DNA of 64,000 nucleotides from Leclercia adecarboxylata (GTDB lineage Bacteria; Pseudomonadota; Gammaproteobacteria; Enterobacterales; Enterobacteriaceae), in NCBI GenBank assembly GCA_901472455.1, contig LR590464.1, forward strand, positions 4,526,001 through 4,590,000. Reading direction: 5' to 3'. The notes beneath the pieces are model-generated. The model was not told the origin of the DNA. It did not search any database and was given only the letters and a program-made list of their open reading frames with translations. The position numbers were made by a program, and so were the translations under genes. Shown piece after piece: positions 63,203 through 64,000 of this stretch; the stretch's first letter is position 1, and each line of letters starts with the position of its first letter.

Positions 63203-63588
63203 CAGAATTGCACCATTCGGTCGCAGGTTAATGCGGCTTGGGCCAGCGCCCCGAGGCCACTCAGTGAAAAGCCGTCATTAAGGTTGGCAGCTGGCAGGCC
63301 CAGGCGCTGTGCTTCGTTCGCATCGCTTACGCCACGACGGAGCGCCGCCGCCACACAGATGTGCAGAGCAACCCCGTGCTGCTGGTTTAGCGATTGCCAT
63401 GCACGCACCAGATCAAACTCATCAGAGGCAGGAGACGTCAGTTGGTTGGCGTTATAGACACCTTCCCGATAAAAAAAGACGCTGACCAGCTCGTGCCCGG
63501 CGGCAAGCAGCGCGCGCGCAAATTGCAACGCACTGCTGGCCTGCTGCGTACCGTAAGCCGGTCCTGTCACCATTAACGCGAAACGCAT
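63202..63588 (-). CDS. tusD: TusD, sulfur-accepting subunit of TusBCD
   Basis: TusD carries the persulfide in the TusBCD relay for tRNA 2-thiouridine synthesis. The 128 residues begin [20 protein letters not shown] and place the catalytic cysteine at 78 ([14 protein letters not shown]). Its start codon is next to the yheO stop, consistent with a yheO-tusDCB operon. The frame is intact. Confidence 0.97.
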   Translation of the reverse strand: MRFALMVTGPAYGTQQASSALQFARALLAAGHELVSVFFYREGVYNANQLTSPASDEFDLVRAWQSLNQQHGVALHICVAAALRRGVSDANEAQRLGLPAANLNDGFSLSGLGALAQAALTCDRMVQF

Positions 63589-64000
63589 TACTTCTCGTGC
63601 CCCAGGAAATCGCCGCTTTTAAACTGACGGATATAGAGATACACCGTGTGTTTAGAGATATTGAGACGATCCGCTACCTGGTTAATCGCATCTTTGATAT
63701 CAAAAATGCCTTTCTCGTAGAGGTTAAGCACGATCTGGCGATTCTTGGCATTGTTGGACACATTGCGATCGGCATTGACTTCTTCGATGGTGAATTCCAG
63801 CGTCTGGGTGACGAGGTCTTCAACCGAGGAGGCAAAGTTAACAGAGGATCCAACATCCGGTGTTTCTGGCGGAATGAAGGTGTTCATGATCTGGGAGAAC
63901 GGCACATCGAGATTCATATTGATGCACAGCAAAGCCAATCACCCGATGATCGCGGTTGCGGATGGCAATCGTCACGGACTTCATCAGGACACCGCTCTTC
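63588..64000 (-). CDS. yheO: YheO, PAS/helix-turn-helix DNA-binding regulator (C-terminal part, one indel)
   Basis: YheO has an N-terminal PAS-like (YcbB/DUF) domain and a C-terminal helix-turn-helix. Only about the last 137 residues are in the window. The tail [20 protein letters not shown] is the helix-turn-helix, and [20 protein letters not shown] is conserved. An extra base at 63931-63933 interrupts [16 protein letters not shown], and upstream the frame [11 protein letters not shown] is recognisable. Its role is as a putative regulator next to the tus genes; its targets are unknown to me. The start is beyond the window. Confidence 0.92.

Overview
The window is a chromosomal segment of a gamma-proteobacterium of the family Enterobacteriaceae. 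Gene order and protein sequences are closest to the Enterobacter / Lelliottia / Klebsiella side of the family. It matches the E. coli 72-74 min region (mreB to yheO), with lineage-specific differences: msrPQ beside yhdH, an alpha-carbonic anhydrase between prmA and dusB, an MHYT-GGDEF-EAL gene and no yhdJ, and no gsp cluster or chiA between rpsJ and tufA.

Layout. 1-2727: mreB (partial) and csrD on the minus strand. 2912-13298: yhdH, msrPQ, aroQ-accBC, yhdT-panF, prmA, alpha-carbonic anhydrase and dusB-fis on the plus strand. 13497-15875: yhdU and the MHYT cyclic-di-GMP gene. 15890-21210: acrS divergent from acrEF. 21532-26327: yhdV and the amino-acid ABC transporter yhdWXYZ, preceded by a good sigma-54 promoter match. 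26408-32050: a complete rrn operon on the minus strand (P1/P2, 16S, tRNA-Glu, 23S, 5S, tRNA-Thr, 5S, terminator). 32187-36507: yrdA, then yrdB-aroE-tsaC-yrdD-smg-dprA on the minus strand. 36635-41418: def-fmt-rsmB-trkA and mscL. 41386-42483: arfA, zntR and yhdN. 42590-56249: the alpha, spc and S10 ribosomal-protein operons on the minus strand, with their promoters and autoregulatory leaders. 56638-57838: an orphan prepilin peptidase and bfr-bfd. 58016-64000: yheO-tusDCB and the str operon (rpsL-rpsG-fusA-tufA).

How it works together. More than half of the window is translation machinery: ribosomal RNA, 24 or more ribosomal proteins, EF-Tu, EF-G, RNA polymerase alpha, SecY, N-terminal formyl handling (fmt/def), rRNA and tRNA modification (rsmB, dusB, tsaC, tusBCD), ribosomal protein methylation (prmA) and rescue (arfA). 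The rest is biosynthesis (shikimate pathway, fatty acids, pantothenate uptake), repair of oxidised proteins (msrPQ), efflux (acrEF), nitrogen-linked amino-acid uptake (yhdWXYZ), and metal and potassium handling (zntR, bfr/bfd, trkA).

The dominant anomaly is technical. About 60 single-base indels, mostly extra bases in short homopolymers, break the frames of nearly 30 otherwise normal genes. Indispensable ones such as rpsC, rplC, rplD, rplW, rpmD and rpsL are among them. These are best read as sequencing errors in a draft, so frameshifted genes are annotated at full length and not as pseudogenes. I found no CRISPR array, prophage, insertion sequence or defence island, and nothing I would call a new biological system. 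The most interesting real signals are regulatory or architectural: the sigma-54 promoter and 18-bp palindrome before yhdW, the tRNA-Glu spacer in this rrn locus, the MHYT gene, and an 11-bp hairpin upstream of dusB-fis.
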